From contig JAGCVS010000019.1 of the NCBI GenBank assembly GCA_017962235.1, positions 124,001 through 188,000 of the forward strand: a DNA stretch of 64,000 nt, in the 5' to 3' direction. Shown one piece after another: positions 1 to 11,469 of this stretch; the first letter of the stretch is position 1, and each line of letters opens with the position of its first letter. The DNA comes from Bacteroidales bacterium (GTDB lineage: Bacteria; Bacteroidota; Bacteroidia; Bacteroidales; UBA932). The notes below the pieces were generated by a model that was given only the letters and a program-made list of their open reading frames with translations, was not told the DNA's origin and searched no databases. The position numbers were made by a program, and so were the translations under genes.

Positions 1-2209
<2,209 letters not shown>

Positions 2210-2259
2210 GCGCCATCCCCATATAGATAATTGTTTAACTTGATAGATTTACGGTAAAG

Positions 2260-3816
2260 ATGAAAAAGTTCAGTTTGATAGCAATTGTATTGCTGGCGGT
2301 ATCCTTCTCCGCCGGTGCGCAGGGGCGCGAAGACGCTCTGAGGTACTCTGAGCAGAATTATGTGGGCAGCGCGCGCACCATAGCTATGGGCAACGCCTTT
2401 ACCGCCTTGGGTGGCGATCTTGGCGCACTCTCCATAAACCCAGCATCCTCCGCACTCTATAACTGCTGCGAATTTGCCATTACCTCCGGATTCCAGTGGG
2501 AGACCAACAAGGCCGTATTCTCTACTTCCGAGAACGACTACACCTCCCCTGTGGCAAAGCGCACGGTATTCACAGTGCCCAACATAAGCGTAGTGTTCGC
2601 GCTTCCCACCGGCAGGGACCGCGGCCTTGTAAACACCACATTCGGTTTCGGTTACAACAAGATAGCCAACTTTAACACCCACGTCTCATTCAACGGCAAC
2701 CATACCGGCAGCAGCCTGCTGGGCAACCTTGCAGAGGGACTGGAGGGTGTAGACAACAGCGAACTGCTGGCAGACGACGCGTTTGAAGTGGGCTATTGCA
2801 CCAATCAGGAGATACTTGCATTTGATGCATTCCTGCTGAATCCCTATCACAACATGACCGATTCCTATCTGGGTGCAACTGAAAACGAGTGGACCGACGG
2901 CCTTGGCGTGGACAACATCCTCAACATGAACTACGACCGCATCCGCAAGGGCGGCATCTACGACATGGCCTTCAACTTTGGCCTGAACTTCAGCGACAAG
3001 CTGTATATCGGTGCAAACCTGAACTTCAACATCGTCAACTTTGTAGACGACCTGCTCTATGAAGAGGACGGCATGCTTGCCGGCAATTACTTCCAGAGCG
3101 GATTCAAGTCGATGAGTTACAACTACTGGCAGCAGACAGACGGTGTTGGTGTCAACGCACAGATAGGTGCCATCTGGGTTCCCACCCGCTTCCTCCGTCT
3201 GGGTGCATCCTACACCACTCCTACCCTTTATAACCTCACCGATACCTGGCAGGAGACCATGGTGTCCGAGTTTGACGGTACCACGGATTGCAAGTCGGTT
3301 ACCAGCCAGTCTCCCTGGAAATCTTACCAATACCAGGTAAAGGCTCCGCAGAGATACTCGCTGGGTGCGGCCTTCGTATTTGGCCGCTCAGGTCTGGTAA
3401 GCATAGATTATGAGAGCACCAAGTACTACAACACCAAGATGGCAGACGGCAACGGCAACCAGAACACCTTCAACGATGTCAACGATATCATCCAGAGAAC
3501 CTGTTCCAAGTGCGATATCCTCCGTCTGGGTTGCGAGCTGAACACCTTCAACGACTGCTCCCTCCGCGCCGGTTACAACATCTACCTGTACGATATCCCT
3601 TACCGCTACGTATCGTTCGGCCTCGGCAAGCGCGTGAGCGAGAACTCCACACTGGACTTCGCGTTCCGATATCGTCTGACTGACAACTACTCCATGAAGC
3701 CTTACGACGACTATGCGTTTGACGACACCGTGATGGAGTACAAATGCGAGGCTCCCGCAGCAGGAATCGCCAACCGTGCATACGATCTGCTGCTCACCTG
3801 GAGAGTTAAGTTCTAA
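2260..3816 (+). CDS. OMPP1/FadL-family outer-membrane beta-barrel protein
   Basis: Likely an outer-membrane channel for hydrophobic compounds. The 518-residue product has a signal peptide (MKKFSLIAIVLLAVSFSAGAQ). The mature start carries the family-typical segment SARTIAMGNAFTALGGDLGA followed by SINPAS, as in FadL/OMPP1/TodX proteins, where it forms the N-terminal hatch. Alternating aromatic beta-strand segments run to the C-terminus, which ends in LLLTWRVKF with a terminal Phe typical of barrels assembled by BamA. In Bacteroides such proteins are often called hemin receptors, without proof. It lies 50 bases downstream of the low-complexity lipoprotein and is probably co-transcribed with it. 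A strong terminator follows at 3838. Confidence 0.85.
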   Translation: MKKFSLIAIVLLAVSFSAGAQGREDALRYSEQNYVGSARTIAMGNAFTALGGDLGALSINPASSALYNCCEFAITSGFQWETNKAVFSTSENDYTSPVAKRTVFTVPNISVVFALPTGRDRGLVNTTFGFGYNKIANFNTHVSFNGNHTGSSLLGNLAEGLEGVDNSELLADDAFEVGYCTNQEILAFDAFLLNPYHNMTDSYLGATENEWTDGLGVDNILNMNYDRIRKGGIYDMAFNFGLNFSDKLYIGANLNFNIVNFVDDLLYEEDGMLAGNYFQSGFKSMSYNYWQQTDGVGVNAQIGAIWVPTRFLRLGASYTTPTLYNLTDTWQETMVSEFDGTTDCKSVTSQSPWKSYQYQVKAPQRYSLGAAFVFGRSGLVSIDYESTKYYNTKMADGNGNQNTFNDVNDIIQRTCSKCDILRLGCELNTFNDCSLRAGYNIYLYDIPYRYVSFGLGKRVSENSTLDFAFRYRLTDNYSMKPYDDYAFDDTVMEYKCEAPAAGIANRAYDLLLTWRVKF

Positions 3817-3837
3817 ACATAACGATATGCAAGAAAC

Positions 3838-3861
3838 GGCGGCAGCAATGCCGCCTTTTTT
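3838..3861 (+). terminator. Rho-independent terminator after the FadL-like gene
   Basis: Perfect 7-bp stem GGCGGCA / TGCCGCC with a GCAA tetraloop, followed by six T. The -7 box of the next gene begins two bases further on. Confidence 0.9.
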
Positions 3862-3862
3862 G

Positions 3863-3870
3863 TACCTTTG
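3863..3870 (+). promoter_or_regulatory. -7 box TACCTTTG of the glycosyltransferase-like gene
   Basis: Exact TAnnTTTG match. Its last base is 7 bases before the ATG at 3877, which predicts a leaderless or nearly leaderless mRNA. Confidence 0.7.
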
Positions 3871-3876
3871 CCATAT

Positions 3877-4704
3877 ATGCCCAAGTTCAAGATATACACC
3901 CGCTCTTTCTCTCCTGAGCTGTACAAGCTTTCCAAGGGTCTTTACCCGGAGGGAGTAGAGGCCGTGCGTCTTACCGACCGCACCGCGGACGGCTATTTTT
4001 ATGCGATGCTGCGCGACACCGACTGCGACATTGCAATCAATATTGACGAGGATGCGTACGTGACCGAACCCGAGGCGGTGATGGCGCTGGCGCAGCGGGT
4101 ATATGAAGAAGGATGGGCGAATGCCGGCGCCTGCGACTGCGGCCCGGGGTGCCCCCGCAGCCACAACCCGATTGTGACGAATCCCTTTTTCAACATCCTG
4201 AACCTGAAGCTGATTCGCGAGAAGTACACCGGTCCGGCACAGATCCGCTCCTTTGACTACCATCCGGTTAAGGAACAGATGAAAGAGGCCTTTCTGCAGC
4301 AGGTCACAGAGCCTTTGCAGTGCGACTTTGACATTTACGATTTTGAGCCGTATTACAGCTTCTACCTCTGGCTGGCATACAACTTTAAGACGCTTTACCT
4401 ACCCGCACGGCGTCACAAAGACGGCATGTCCACAATACTTTCAGACGGTGCCGGCCACGACCTTTGCGTGCACAGCTGGATGGCCCGCAAATACAAGGTG
4501 CAGATGGACCAGACGTATCGTATCGATTCGCTGATAAACGAGGCATACGCCCTCCGTGGCATCCCCCGCCCCGTTTTCTCGCGCTGGAATCATCTCTCCT
4601 TCGCCCTGGAACTGGGCCTGAGCTATATCAAAAAAGCATTTATACGCATCTCCCGCTGGCCCGGCAAGATCCGTCGCAAAATAAGACATCTCAGGGAGAA
4701 ATGA
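3877..4704 (+). CDS. Glycosyltransferase-like protein of unknown substrate
   Basis: Probably a cytoplasmic nucleotide-sugar-dependent transferase. The 275-residue product starts MPKFKIYTRSFSPELYKLSK and carries AINIDEDAYVTEPEAVMAL near residue 60-75; the acidic DED cluster after a beta-strand resembles the metal/nucleotide-binding DxD site of GT-A enzymes. A Cys-rich stretch (ACDCGPGCP) follows. I chose the ATG at 3877 over the upstream in-frame TTG at 3868 because the TTG lies inside the -7 box. The next gene encodes a polysaccharide flippase, which fits a role in a surface glycan. Family assignment is inference from one motif and context. Confidence 0.6.
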   Translation: MPKFKIYTRSFSPELYKLSKGLYPEGVEAVRLTDRTADGYFYAMLRDTDCDIAINIDEDAYVTEPEAVMALAQRVYEEGWANAGACDCGPGCPRSHNPIVTNPFFNILNLKLIREKYTGPAQIRSFDYHPVKEQMKEAFLQQVTEPLQCDFDIYDFEPYYSFYLWLAYNFKTLYLPARRHKDGMSTILSDGAGHDLCVHSWMARKYKVQMDQTYRIDSLINEAYALRGIPRPVFSRWNHLSFALELGLSYIKKAFIRISRWPGKIRRKIRHLREK

Positions 4705-4722
4705 CTTTTCCCGTAAAGTTGC

Positions 4723-4730
4723 TAACTTTG
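4723..4730 (+). promoter_or_regulatory. -7 box TAACTTTG of the flippase gene
   Basis: Exact TAnnTTTG match, 8 bases before the ATG at 4738, so again a leaderless or very short-leader transcript. Confidence 0.65.
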
Positions 4731-4737
4731 TTCTGAT

Positions 4738-6177
4738 ATGAGTGAATCTTCCCTCAAGACCAAGACGGCAAAGGGGCTGTTCTGGGGCGGTATGAACAAC
4801 GGCCTGCAGCAGCTCATCGGGGCCGTTGTGGGGCTGGTGCTGCTCAGCCGTCTGGCTCCGGGCGACTACGGCATAGTGGGGATGTTGGCCATCTTCACCG
4901 CAATCGCCGTCACCATGCAGGAGGGGGGCTTCAAGGCGGCGCTCATCAACCGCGGCGAATTCAGGGCAGAAGACCATAACGCCGTGTTCTGGTTCACGGT
5001 GGCCGTGAGCGCACTGCTCTACATCATCCTGTTCTTCCTGGCAGGGCCCATCGCCCGCTTCTACAACCAGCCGGAGCTGGTAAAGGTGGCGCGGGTGCTG
5101 TTCCTCTCGTTCTTCTTTGTGAGCCTTTCGATATCGTCAGATGCAGTTCTGCTGCGCAAGATGATGATCCGGCAGCGGGCAGCCATGGACATCGCCGGCG
5201 GCGTGGTGGCGGGTGTCATCGCCATAATCATGGCGGTAAAGGGGTTCGGCTACTGGGCGCTGGTGGCCCATTCCGTGTCGCAGTCGCTTGTCACATCTCT
5301 GCTCAAGCTCATATTCTCGCCGTGGAAGCCCAGTCTCAGGATAGATCTCAAACCGGTGCGCGAGATGTTCGCCTTTGGCTTCAAGCTGGTTGCGGCGTCG
5401 TTTGTAACGCAGATTCAAACCAACATATTCTCCGTGATTCTGGGGCGCGCATATTCCAAGACGGAGGTGGGTTATTATACGCAGGGCAGCAAGTGGGCCG
5501 GCATGGCCAACCAGGTGTTCTGCGGCATGCTCACCAGCGTTGGGCAGCCGGTGCTCACCCGCGCTACGGGCGATGTCCCCCGCCAGAGAAACATCTTCCG
5601 CAAGCTGACCCGCTTTGTGGCGTTCACCGCCTTCCCCGCCATGCTGGGGCTGGCTTTCATAGCACCGGAGTTCATCAACCTGATAAATCCCGAATTCGAC
5701 CCGTCGGTGCCCATCCTGCGCATCTACTGCCTCTACTTTATCGCCTTTTTGCTGCAGACCCTCTTTACCCAGATGGCCATGGCGGCTGGCCGCAGCGACC
5801 GCTATCTGCTGTTCACGCTGATTAACGCGGCCCTACAGATATCGGCGGCACTGATTACCCACCGCTACGGTCTGGTGACCATGGCGGCTACCGTGACCGT
5901 GGTGAATTACGTAGCGCTGCTGATATGGTATCTGCTGGTGCGCGATATCATAGAGATAAAACTTTCGCATCTGCTGGTGGACACTTTGCCGTTTTTTGTG
6001 ATAGCTTTGTTGTCAATAGTGGCGGCGCACTTCATAACCGGCGCAATCTCCCACCTGCTTTGGAGGATGCTGGCCAAGATTGCCGTGGTTGCGGCGCTTT
6101 ATCTGGCGGTGATGTGGCTTGCCGGCTCCCAGACGCTGAAGGATGTGCTGACTTACGTTAAAAAGAGAGAATTATAA
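4738..6177 (+). CDS. Polysaccharide/lipid-linked oligosaccharide flippase (Wzx-like, MOP superfamily)
   Basis: Predicted to move lipid-linked glycan units across the inner membrane. The 479-residue product has about 12-14 hydrophobic segments. It starts with the family-typical TAKGLFWGGMNNGLQQLIG and carries LSRLAPGDYGIVGMLAIFTA, the signature region of Polysacc_synt_3/WzxC-type proteins. The rest of the capsule or LPS gene set is not in this window, so the substrate cannot be named. It follows the glycosyltransferase-like gene by 33 bases with its own promoter. The cyclophilin gene follows after 11 bases and may be co-transcribed. Confidence 0.85.
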   Translation: MSESSLKTKTAKGLFWGGMNNGLQQLIGAVVGLVLLSRLAPGDYGIVGMLAIFTAIAVTMQEGGFKAALINRGEFRAEDHNAVFWFTVAVSALLYIILFFLAGPIARFYNQPELVKVARVLFLSFFFVSLSISSDAVLLRKMMIRQRAAMDIAGGVVAGVIAIIMAVKGFGYWALVAHSVSQSLVTSLLKLIFSPWKPSLRIDLKPVREMFAFGFKLVAASFVTQIQTNIFSVILGRAYSKTEVGYYTQGSKWAGMANQVFCGMLTSVGQPVLTRATGDVPRQRNIFRKLTRFVAFTAFPAMLGLAFIAPEFINLINPEFDPSVPILRIYCLYFIAFLLQTLFTQMAMAAGRSDRYLLFTLINAALQISAALITHRYGLVTMAATVTVVNYVALLIWYLLVRDIIEIKLSHLLVDTLPFFVIALLSIVAAHFITGAISHLLWRMLAKIAVVAALYLAVMWLAGSQTLKDVLTYVKKREL

Positions 6178-6188
6178 ACAATAATAAT

Positions 6189-6881
6189 ATGAAAGCAAGA
6201 TTCATAATTGTACTAATGATTATGGGAACGATACTTACTGCCTGCCCCAAGGGAGGTGGCGGACGCAAAACGTCCGAGACACCCGTGGACAGCGCCGCCG
6301 TTGAAACTCCGGCCGTAGAAGATGCAACACAACCCGCTGCAGAAGCAGATGCCGCACGCACCCGCGCCATTGCAGAGGAGCCTGTACTTGACATGGTTAC
6401 CAGCATGGGCAACATCCGCATAAAACTTTATAAAGAGACTCCCCAGCACCGCGACAACTTTGTGAAACTGGCACGCAAGGGTTATTACAACGGCCTGTTA
6501 TTCCACCGCGTAATCAACGGTTTCATGATCCAGGCCGGCGACCCGTTTACCCGCGACACCACCAAGGTTGACCTTTACGGCAGCGGCGGCCCCAACTACA
6601 CCATTCCCGCAGAGATTGTTCCCGGCCTTACCCACAAGAAAGGGGCGATTGCAGCGGCCCGCCGCGGCGATCGCGTAAATCCGGAGCGCGCATCTTCCGG
6701 CTCCCAGTTCTACATTGTTCAGGACGAAGCCGGCTGCCGCCATCTGGACGGCGAGTATACAGTTTTTGGAGAAGTGATTGACGGACTGAGCGTTGTGGAC
6801 AACATCGCAGGCGTGGAGACCAACGCCAAAGGGCTTCCCCTCTACCCCATCAAGATTATTTCAATCAAAGAAGTCAAATAA
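6189..6881 (+). CDS. Cyclophilin-type peptidyl-prolyl isomerase, lipoprotein
   Basis: Catalyses cis-trans isomerisation of prolyl bonds, here probably in the periplasm. Residues 1-19 form a lipoprotein signal (lipobox LTAC). A linker rich in Ala, Pro, Glu and Thr follows to about residue 65, then a complete cyclophilin domain to the end. Typical motifs are present: TSMGNIRIKLY, YYNGLLFHRVINGFMIQAGD, SSGSQFYIVQD and FGEVIDG. The GDPFTRDTTKVDLYGSGGP loop is the short bacterial form. It is 11 bases after the flippase gene and ends before a strong terminator. Confidence 0.93.
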   Translation: MKARFIIVLMIMGTILTACPKGGGGRKTSETPVDSAAVETPAVEDATQPAAEADAARTRAIAEEPVLDMVTSMGNIRIKLYKETPQHRDNFVKLARKGYYNGLLFHRVINGFMIQAGDPFTRDTTKVDLYGSGGPNYTIPAEIVPGLTHKKGAIAAARRGDRVNPERASSGSQFYIVQDEAGCRHLDGEYTVFGEVIDGLSVVDNIAGVETNAKGLPLYPIKIISIKEVK

Positions 6882-6893
6882 TATTTTAGAAAG

Positions 6894-6946
6894 AATCATC
6901 TTTGGCACGCACCTTGTACTTACATAAACCGAAGATGATTTTTTCA
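6894..6946 (+). terminator. Terminator after the cyclophilin gene
   Basis: Twelve-bp stem AATCATCTTTGG / CCGAAGATGATT (one G-T pair) around a 23-base loop, followed by a T run on the plus strand. Confidence 0.75.
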
Positions 6947-6962
6947 TAGTATTTTTTGGTTA

Positions 6963-7004
6963 AACAGGAAAAAGAGTCACCCGGGCAAAACCGAGTGACT
7001 CTTT
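6963..7004 (-). terminator. Terminator after the pyruvate:ferredoxin oxidoreductase gene
   Basis: Read on the minus strand: stem AAAGAGTCACTCGG / CCGGGTGACTCTTT with a short loop and a T run. It faces the plus-strand terminator at 6894, so the two convergent units are insulated. Confidence 0.85.
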
Positions 7005-7026
7005 ATCTTTACGGAGATTGAGGCCG

Positions 7027-10000
7027 TTATTCCTTGCCTGCGAGTCTCTTGTAGGAATCCAGGCGGGCCTTTGCGAACTGCTCTGTCTTCTCAAAGAGTT
7101 CTGCTGCCTCTGCGGGGAAGGTCTTGAGCAGGGATGCGTAGCGGACCTCACCCTTGAGGAAGTCCTGGAACTTGCTCCAGTCGGGCTCCTTGCTGTCCAG
7201 GGTGAAAGGATTCTCACCCTTCTCTTCAAGCTCCGGATTGTAGCGGTAGAGCTGCCAGTAGCCGCACTCAACAGCCTTCTGTTCCTCGAGCTGGGAATGT
7301 CCCATACCTATCTTGAGGCCGTGGTTGATACAAGGTGCGTAAGCTATGATCAGGGACGGGCCGTCGTATGCCTCAGCCTCCTTGAGGGCCTTGAGCAGCT
7401 GAGCCTGGGATGCACCCATAGCTACCTGAGCCACGTATACGTAACCATAACTCATGGCCATCATGCCCAGGTCTTTCTTGCGGACCTTCTTACCGGAGGT
7501 CGCAAACTTGGCCACTGCTCCTGCAGGGGTAGACTTGGACGACTGACCGCCGGTGTTGGAATAAACCTCGGTGTCAATTACCAGGCAGTTCACATTGTTG
7601 CCGCTGGCCAGTACATGGTCCAGACCGCCGTAACCGATATCGTAGCCCCAGCCGTCGCCGCCAACAATCCACTGGCTGCGTGCGGGGATGAACTTCTGGA
7701 GTTTGAGCAGCTCCTTGCAAGTGTCGCAGCCGCATTTCTCCATGAGCGGTACCAATTGCTCGTAAACCTCGTAGGTAACCTTGCGGTTGCCGCGGTTCTC
7801 AAGCCACTTGGTGTAGAGAGCCTTTATCTCGTCTGAGCACTTGGGGCAGTCCAGACCCTTGGTCATGAGAGCAGCGATGTTGTCGCGCACCTTCTCGCTT
7901 CCCAGACGCATACCCAGACCAAACTCTGCGCAGTCCTCGAACAGGGAGTTGTCCCATGCGGGGCCGTGACCCTTGGCATCCGTACAATAAGGTGATGAAG
8001 GGAATGAAGCACCGTATATGGAAGAGCATCCGGTAGCATTTGCCACCATCATGCTGTCGCCAAACAGCTGGGTAATTGTCTTCAGGTAGGGGGTCTCGCC
8101 GCAGCCTGCGCATGCACCGCTGAACTCGAACAGAGGCTGTGCGAATTCCAGATTCTTCACGCTCTGCTCCTTGGGAAGGATGTTATCCTTGTAGCCCACC
8201 TTGGAGTGCAGGTAATTGAAGTTTGCCTGCTCTGCAGCTTGGCTCTCTGCGGGAACCATAGCCAGTGCCTTGGCGCCCTTGAAGCCGGGGCAGACATCGG
8301 CGCAGTTGCCGCAACCGGTACAATCTGCCGGAGAGAGCTGCATGGTGAACATATAATCTTTCAGCTGGGCCTTGCCCGCAGCCTTCTTCATTCCTTCAGG
8401 TGCCTTGGCTGCCTCTTCTGCGGTCATCAGGAACGGACGGATTGCAGCGTGAGGGCAGACATATGCGCACTGGTTGCACTGGATACAGTTGTCGGGATTC
8501 CACTCGGGTACCGATACGGCCACACCGCGCTTCTCATATGCAGCGGTGCCTGAGGGGATTGTACCGTCTATGAAATCGGGGCTTGCAAAGGTGCTCACCG
8601 GCAGGGTGTCACCCTCCTGTGCATTGGCCACATCCGCAACGTTGCGGATCCACTCGGGAGCCAGACGGTTGAAACCGGGGTTCACAAAGCGGCCTGAAGC
8701 CTTCTTCCACGATTCGGGAATCTGAACCTCGGTGTATTCGCCGCCGCGGTCCACTGCAGCATAGTTCATGGCCACGATGTCGGCGCCCTTCTTGCCGTAA
8801 GACTTGTCAATCGCCTTTTTCATGTAGGTTACCGCGTCCTCGTAAGGGATGATGCCGGTAATCTTGAAGAATGCCGACTGGAGGATGGTGTTGGTGCGTC
8901 CGCCCAGACCTATCTCAGCCGCAATCTTTGTGGCGTTGATTATGAAGAGCTTCACGTTCTTGGAAGCAATCTCTTTCTTAACGAAATCGGGGATGCGCTC
9001 CAGCGTCTCCTCTTCGCTCCACATGCTGTTCAGCAGGAAGGTACCACCCTTCTTGATGCCCTTGAGCACATCGTATTTATTCAGATAGCTGGGCACGTGG
9101 CACGCCACAAAATCGGGGGTGCGCACCAGATACGGGGCGCGGATGGGGCTGTCGCCAAAACGGAGGTGAGAGCAGGTGTATCCGCCCGACTTCTTGCTGT
9201 CGTAATCGAAATATGCCTGTGCGTATTTATCAGTGTGGTCGCCGATAATCTTGATGGTGTTCTTGTTGGCGCCCACGGTACCGTCGCTGCCCAGACCAAA
9301 GAAGCGGCACTCGTATGTGCCCTTCTTGGAGAGCGATATCTCGCCCTTCACGGGGAGGGACTTGTATGTTACATCGTCTATGATGCCGATTGTAAAGTCG
9401 TTCTTAGGCTCCTTGAGGGCCAGGTTGTCGAACACGGCCACTATCTGTGCGGGGGTCGTGTCCTTGCTGGAGAGGCCGTAGCGGCCACCGTATACGCTGA
9501 TGCCGCGAGTGCCGTAGAGGGCATTGCGGACATCGTGATAGAGCGGTTCGCCCATTGCGCCGCTCTCTTTGGTGCGGTCCAGCACGGCGATGCGCTTCAC
9601 GCTCTTGGGGAGGGCGCGTTTGAAATACTTGAGGGAGAACGGACGGTACAGGTGAACGCTCACAAGACCCAGCTTGCGACCCTCTTTCTCTGCCAGATAA
9701 TCTATGGTCTCCTTTACTGTATCGCATACGGAACCCATGGCGATTATGATATCCTCTGCCTGAGGGTCACCGTAATAGTCGAACGGCAGGTAGTGGCGGC
9801 CGGTGAGCTCTGCGATCTCGCCCATGTAGCGGGCCACGATATCGGGAACTGCATCGTAATATTGGTTCACAGCCTCGCGTGCCTGGAAGTATACGTCGGG
9901 GTTCTGTGCAGTACCGCGGGTAACGGGCTTAACCGGGTTGAGGGCGCGCTCGCGGAAATGCTCCAGCGCCTTCTCGCTAACCAGCGGACGGAGGTCTTCA

Positions 10001-10563
10001 CCCTCCAGGATCTCTATCTTCTGTATCTCGTGGGATGTGCGGAATCCGTCAAAGAAATGGAGGAACGGCAGGCTGCTCTTGATGGCTGCCAGATGCGCCA
10101 CGGCACCGAGGTCCATCGCCTCCTGCGGGTTGTTGGACACCAGGAAGTTGAAGCCGGTGGCACGTGCCGCCATTACGTCCTGATGGTCGCCGAAGATGGA
10201 GAGGGCGTGGGTGGCCAGGGCGCGCGCCGATACGTGGAACACGCCGGGGAGCATCTCGCCCGCAATCTTGTACATGTTCGGAATCATCAGCAGCAGACCC
10301 TGCGATGCGGTGAAGGTGGAGGTGAGGGCACCTGCCTGCAGCGAACCGTGAACCGCACCTGCGGCACCCGCCTCGCTCTGCATCTCGGTAACGTTGGGAA
10401 CGTCGCCAAACATATTCTTTTTACCGTATGCAGCCCACTCGTCAAAGAGCTCTGCCATTGTAGAGGACGGTGTGATAGGGTAAATAGCGGCTTGTTCGCT
10501 GAAGAGATATGCGGCATGCGCAGCTGCGTAGTTACCGTCACACGTGATAAATTTCTTTGCCAT
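7027..10563 (-). CDS. nifJ: Pyruvate:ferredoxin (flavodoxin) oxidoreductase
   Basis: Oxidises pyruvate with CoA to acetyl-CoA and CO2 while reducing ferredoxin or flavodoxin: the main anaerobic route from pyruvate to acetyl-CoA. The 1178-residue single chain has the normal fused length. In order it shows the N-terminal pyrimidine-binding and transketolase-like domains, an EKR region (FFGLGSDGTVGANKNTIKII), the gamma domain, two 4Fe-4S sites (CIQCNQCAYVCP near residue 691 and CTGCGNCADVCP near 746), then the TPP-binding half with GDGWGYDIGYGG near 968 and NTGGQSSKSTP. It is a single-gene unit with its own -7 box and terminator. PPDK elsewhere in the window acts on the same pyruvate/PEP node. 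Confidence 0.98.
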   Translation of the reverse strand: MAKKFITCDGNYAAAHAAYLFSEQAAIYPITPSSTMAELFDEWAAYGKKNMFGDVPNVTEMQSEAGAAGAVHGSLQAGALTSTFTASQGLLLMIPNMYKIAGEMLPGVFHVSARALATHALSIFGDHQDVMAARATGFNFLVSNNPQEAMDLGAVAHLAAIKSSLPFLHFFDGFRTSHEIQKIEILEGEDLRPLVSEKALEHFRERALNPVKPVTRGTAQNPDVYFQAREAVNQYYDAVPDIVARYMGEIAELTGRHYLPFDYYGDPQAEDIIIAMGSVCDTVKETIDYLAEKEGRKLGLVSVHLYRPFSLKYFKRALPKSVKRIAVLDRTKESGAMGEPLYHDVRNALYGTRGISVYGGRYGLSSKDTTPAQIVAVFDNLALKEPKNDFTIGIIDDVTYKSLPVKGEISLSKKGTYECRFFGLGSDGTVGANKNTIKIIGDHTDKYAQAYFDYDSKKSGGYTCSHLRFGDSPIRAPYLVRTPDFVACHVPSYLNKYDVLKGIKKGGTFLLNSMWSEEETLERIPDFVKKEIASKNVKLFIINATKIAAEIGLGGRTNTILQSAFFKITGIIPYEDAVTYMKKAIDKSYGKKGADIVAMNYAAVDRGGEYTEVQIPESWKKASGRFVNPGFNRLAPEWIRNVADVANAQEGDTLPVSTFASPDFIDGTIPSGTAAYEKRGVAVSVPEWNPDNCIQCNQCAYVCPHAAIRPFLMTAEEAAKAPEGMKKAAGKAQLKDYMFTMQLSPADCTGCGNCADVCPGFKGAKALAMVPAESQAAEQANFNYLHSKVGYKDNILPKEQSVKNLEFAQPLFEFSGACAGCGETPYLKTITQLFGDSMMVANATGCSSIYGASFPSSPYCTDAKGHGPAWDNSLFEDCAEFGLGMRLGSEKVRDNIAALMTKGLDCPKCSDEIKALYTKWLENRGNRKVTYEVYEQLVPLMEKCGCDTCKELLKLQKFIPARSQWIVGGDGWGYDIGYGGLDHVLASGNNVNCLVIDTEVYSNTGGQSSKSTPAGAVAKFATSGKKVRKKDLGMMAMSYGYVYVAQVAMGASQAQLLKALKEAEAYDGPSLIIAYAPCINHGLKIGMGHSQLEEQKAVECGYWQLYRYNPELEEKGENPFTLDSKEPDWSKFQDFLKGEVRYASLLKTFPAEAAELFEKTEQFAKARLDSYKRLAGKE

Positions 10564-10631
10564 TTAGTATGAAAATTTATATAAAAACGGATATGATTCT
10601 TTGTCGGGACCTTATAACCCAATTTCGCAAG

Positions 10632-10639
10632 CAAAACTA
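10632..10639 (-). promoter_or_regulatory. -7 box TAGTTTTG for the pyruvate:ferredoxin oxidoreductase gene
   Basis: Exact TAnnTTTG match on the minus strand. It gives a leader of roughly 65 bases. Confidence 0.55.
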
Positions 10640-10683
10640 ATAAAAAATTGGCACAAAATATGATTACTCTCAAAAGAAAGTTC

Positions 10684-10691
10684 TACCTTTG
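10684..10691 (+). promoter_or_regulatory. -7 box TACCTTTG for the secreted protein gene at 10708
   Basis: Exact consensus match 17 bases before the ATG. It forms a divergent promoter pair with the box at 10632-10639. Confidence 0.65.
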
Positions 10692-10707
10692 AATAAAATT
10701 TAAACTG

Positions 10708-11424
10708 ATGAAAAAGTTATTTCTGGCAATCGCTTTATTGGCTGTAACCGCAACAGCTTTCGCACAGGTCGAAACCTCAGGCATAGACCCCGAGAAGAGT
10801 GAAGTTTTTATGAAGGAACATCTCTACAAACTTGACGAGTTTGGCAGAGGCACCGTGATATTTGACCAGGACGCCGCCGTTTACGAAGAGGACGGCACCC
10901 CCATCACCCTCCACCCCGCGCAGGGCATCATCAACATCAACAACCTGCACCAATGCGTGGTTATGATCAGCGGCAACGACACCATCCCCCTGCTTTATGA
11001 AGACAACGTGGTAAAGGTGAACACCGGCAAGAGCATGTTCCTCAAAATCAAGGGCATATATTACAGAGTAATCGAATACAACGAGTCCATCCTCGCCTCC
11101 ATGGAGGTTTTGAGAGCCACCGACATGGGTACAAAAGACCTCTACGGCACCTCTTCACAGCTGAGTTCCGTGACCAACATCTCCTCCCTTTCCGGAGACG
11201 GTGCAACCACAGAACAGCTCACCGCCAACAAAGAGATGCGCTACACCTTTGAGCAGCGCCCCGTGTTTATCAACGGCAAGAAGGTTTCTTTCATGATGGA
11301 GAAGCCCCTTTGCAAGATGTATAAGAAGAAATCAGCAGTCATAAAGGAATACTTCGCCACCCACGATGTAGACACCTACAGCATGGACCAGGCACGCGAA
11401 CTCTATTCTCTGCTGATACAGTAA
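10708..11424 (+). CDS. Secreted protein of unknown function
   Basis: I do not recognise the family. The 238-residue product has a clear signal peptide (MKKLFLAIALLAVTATAFAQ) and no membrane segment afterwards, so it should be periplasmic or surface-exposed. Residues 28-120 look beta-rich (FMKEHLYKLDEFGRGTVIFD, DGTPITLHPAQGIININ). The C-terminal third is basic and helical (MYKKKSAVIKEYFATHDVD). A turn-rich Ser/Thr stretch lies between. It is monocistronic, with its own -7 box and the convergent fabD gene 45 bases beyond. The only possible terminator is a weak 5-bp stem at 11434-11450. Confidence 0.8.
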   Translation: MKKLFLAIALLAVTATAFAQVETSGIDPEKSEVFMKEHLYKLDEFGRGTVIFDQDAAVYEEDGTPITLHPAQGIININNLHQCVVMISGNDTIPLLYEDNVVKVNTGKSMFLKIKGIYYRVIEYNESILASMEVLRATDMGTKDLYGTSSQLSSVTNISSLSGDGATTEQLTANKEMRYTFEQRPVFINGKKVSFMMEKPLCKMYKKKSAVIKEYFATHDVDTYSMDQARELYSLLIQ

Positions 11425-11469
11425 ACCAGCTTTGGCGGATTGCACCCGCCCTTTGGGCCGCGCTCTCCG

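Noticed and set aside
9097-10572. A 491-codon plus-strand frame
   Set aside because: Antisense to the pyruvate:ferredoxin oxidoreductase gene, with no recognisable domain and no promoter or start signal.
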